Part shown: positions 5,705-6,853 of the stretch, in pieces
Position numbering within the stretch: the first letter of the stretch is position 1
Layout of the letters: the number at the start of each line of letters is the position of its first letter
Assembly: GCA_027318915.1 (NCBI GenBank)
Contig: DAHVOH010000125.1
Coordinates: 1 to 6,853 of the forward strand
Direction: 5' to 3'
Source of the DNA: Clostridiales bacterium
GTDB lineage: Bacteria; Bacillota_E; Sulfobacillia; Sulfobacillales; JAIMBI01
Length of the DNA: 6,853 nt
The notes under the pieces: model-generated
Database searches by the model: none
Told to the model about the DNA's origin: nothing
What the model saw: only the letters and a program-made list of their open reading frames with translations
Made by a program: the position numbers and the translations under genes

Positions 5705-6319
5705 ATGCCCAACTACAAGGCCGATCTGACCGCCGTCGTGATGTCGGGGCCCGGGCCGTACAGTGCGCGCGAGCTGGCCCTCCAACTTGCGCCCGGCTGG
5801 AACGTCCCCGCCAAGGATGCCCTGAGCCGTGTACGCCAGACCCTGGGAACCATTGCGGGCTGTTTGCGGTCGGGCCCTGACTCCTATGTGTACCTCCCGC
5901 TCTACCGAACCGGGGCGGCCATGGTACAGCCGATCCTGGACCAACCGCCTGGGCGGGAGCTCCGGGTCGATCTGCCTCCCGACCTCCAGTGGACGGAGGA
6001 ACTGCGGACGTTTTTCAACCCGTCTCACGCCCGGGAGGTGTACCCCGTCCTGGAGCTGGAGGCGGGGCCGTCGGTGCGGGTCGCGGTTGCCCCGCATCGC
6101 GACGGAAGTCCCCTGCCTCAAGAGGTGCTGGCCTGGGTGTCGCACGCGCGGGCCGATGGGGCCGACCTCATTCGCTTCGGCTGTGTCGATGGCCAGCATG
6201 CCGTGTTCCAGGCCCGGGCCGACACCCTTTCCCCTGAATGTCGCGCCCCGGCCAATCGCCAGCTCAAAGAGGCCGCCATGGCGATTTGCCGCACCACGCG
6301 GCGTCCCCTTCCGGCCTAA
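5705..6319 (+). CDS. Unrecognised protein; N-terminal part of a probable interrupted pRiA4b-type gene
   Basis: A 204-residue product that I do not recognise as a family. The ATG is supported by GAGGGT about 8 bases upstream (5692-5697). Residues 18-50 (Y-S-A-R-E-L-A-L-Q-L, then D-A-L-S-R-V-R-Q-T-L) look like two helices, followed by SYVYLPLYR, so a small winged-helix-like unit is possible but weakly supported. Residues 86-175 alternate strands and helices (LRVDLPPDL, EVYPVLELEAG, VRVAVAPH, VLAWVSHAR, LIRFGCVDG, HAVFQAR) and look like a compact alpha/beta domain. There is no signal peptide or membrane segment, so it is probably cytosolic. The frame stops at TAA (6317-6319) but stays open afterwards for 178 more codons that include a pRiA4b ORF-3-like domain. 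The residues around the stop (RRPLPA, then ALAAHLLARG) read like one continuous helix, as if the stop interrupts a larger protein of at least 383 codons. If the stop is real, this truncated form may be the only product. Confidence 0.72.
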   Translation: MPNYKADLTAVVMSGPGPYSARELALQLAPGWNVPAKDALSRVRQTLGTIAGCLRSGPDSYVYLPLYRTGAAMVQPILDQPPGRELRVDLPPDLQWTEELRTFFNPSHAREVYPVLELEAGPSVRVAVAPHRDGSPLPQEVLAWVSHARADGADLIRFGCVDGQHAVFQARADTLSPECRAPANRQLKEAAMAICRTTRRPLPA

Positions 6320-6853
6320 GCGCTGGCGGCTCACCTGCTGGCCCGCGGCGTCTACCACGGCCCGATATCCCCCTCGCCCCTGGCGTCGGTGTTATTTGCC
6401 CCGGGAGAAGCGTTCGCCTACCAGCGCTTCGGTTTCCAGCACCTGCCCGATTCGGCCCGGCATTTCGCCCGCAGCATCGCCGCCGGGCACGATCCCCGCA
6501 TCGACCCCGAGACGTTTCGGTGGCTGTCCGGAGGCTTTCCGTTCCCTGCGCCCGCGCCGTCGGCCCCACCGGTGCCCGATCCGGCCAGCTTTCAGATTGC
6601 GGTACGGCTGCGGGGAGCACCCCGCACCCTCCGCACGATTCAAGTGGATGGACACCACACCTTGGTTGCCCTGCATCGGGCCATCCAGGCCGCGTATGAA
6701 TGGGACGACGACCACCTGTGGGCTTTCTACCCCGACCCTGCCAATCGCGATTGGGCGATCGGCCCCGAGATGTGGGACGACGGCGTCCTCTCGGCTCACG
6801 AGGTCACCGTGGCCGACTTGGATCTGGTCGAAGGACAGGTCTTTGGCTATTTG
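6320..6853 (+). pseudogene. pRiA4b ORF-3-like domain, downstream part of the interrupted gene (3' end beyond window)
   Basis: These 178 codons continue the frame of the 5705 gene directly after its TAA and run open to the window edge. The first 65 or so residues (L-A-A-H-L-L-A-R-G-V-Y, then G-F-Q-H-L-P-D, then D-P-E-T-F-R-W-L) are probably helical and unrecognised, followed by a Pro/Ala linker at about 6539-6583. From 6590 the sequence matches the plasmid pRiA4b ORF-3 family (PF07929 type): F-Q-I-A-V-R-L-R-G, then L-V-A-L-H-R-A-I-Q-A-A, then the signature W-D-D-D-H-L-W-A-F, then V-T-V-A-D-L. The window ends just where the family's (Y/F)-D-(Y/F)-G-D motif is expected. The usual W-R-R near the domain start is replaced by T-L-R-T. 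The family's biochemical function is not established. In-frame starts before the domain are only GTG at 6389 and 6572, neither with a Shine-Dalgarno, so independent translation is unlikely. Hence I call it a pseudogene part, not a second gene. Confidence 0.65.

Noticed and set aside
6317..6319. Programmed recoding of the in-frame stop
   Set aside because: The codon is TAA, not TGA, so selenocysteine is excluded, and I see no downstream structure typical of recoding; mutation or sequence error is simpler.
5354..6358. 334-codon minus-strand open frame across the lipoprotein end and the 5705 gene
   Set aside because: It covers a real intergenic gap and two plus-strand frames with good ribosome binding sites; its Arg/Gly-rich product looks like a high-GC shadow.
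6320..6853. Independent pRiA4b gene starting at GTG 6389 or 6572
   Set aside because: Neither GTG has a purine-rich ribosome binding site, and the frame is open and coding-like right back to the TAA, favouring one interrupted gene.

Overview
The window is high-GC bacterial DNA, densely coding, with no RNA genes, insertion sequences or CRISPR visible. It falls into two oppositely directed halves separated by a 333-base divergent intergenic region (4553-4885). The host cannot be named from this sequence. A strong GGAGGA ribosome binding site, GTG/TTG start usage and a lipoprotein whose lipidated Cys is followed by a long Ser/Thr/Pro tether fit a high-GC Gram-positive-type bacterium, but that is only an inference.

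Left half (1-4552, all minus strand): five genes packed into one apparent operon. In transcription order they are a GT4-family glycosyltransferase (4552-3404), a GT2 glycosyltransferase with a DQDD motif (3423-2530), a second GT2 with a DDD motif (2530-1646), a Wzx/MOP-type polysaccharide flippase (1643-171) and a third GT2, cut by the window edge (174-1). Every junction is an overlap or a 2-base gap, so translation is probably coupled. The set reads as part of a surface-polysaccharide cluster: glycosyltransferases build a lipid-linked repeat unit on the cytoplasmic face and the flippase exports it. No polymerase, priming transferase or nucleotide-sugar gene is visible here; they would lie outside. 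A sigma70-like promoter for the operon is proposed at 4630-4659.

Right half (4886-6853, plus strand): a 227-residue lipoprotein with an LTGC lipobox, a roughly 60-residue Ser/Thr/Pro tether and a C-terminal beta-rich domain resembling DUF4352. A 135-base gap with a candidate promoter and a dyad follows. After it comes a long reading frame starting at 5705, interrupted by a single in-frame TAA at 6317-6319 and continuing open in the same frame to the window end. The part after the stop carries a recognisable pRiA4b ORF-3-like domain; the part before it is unrecognised. The simplest reading is one large gene broken by a nonsense mutation, or a sequence error, since the downstream part has no convincing start of its own.

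The most useful points for follow-up are the in-frame stop, the unrecognised N-terminal region joined to the pRiA4b domain, the near-perfect 12-bp hairpin in the lipoprotein leader, and the ambiguous start of the GT4 gene. Nothing here proves a new biological system.
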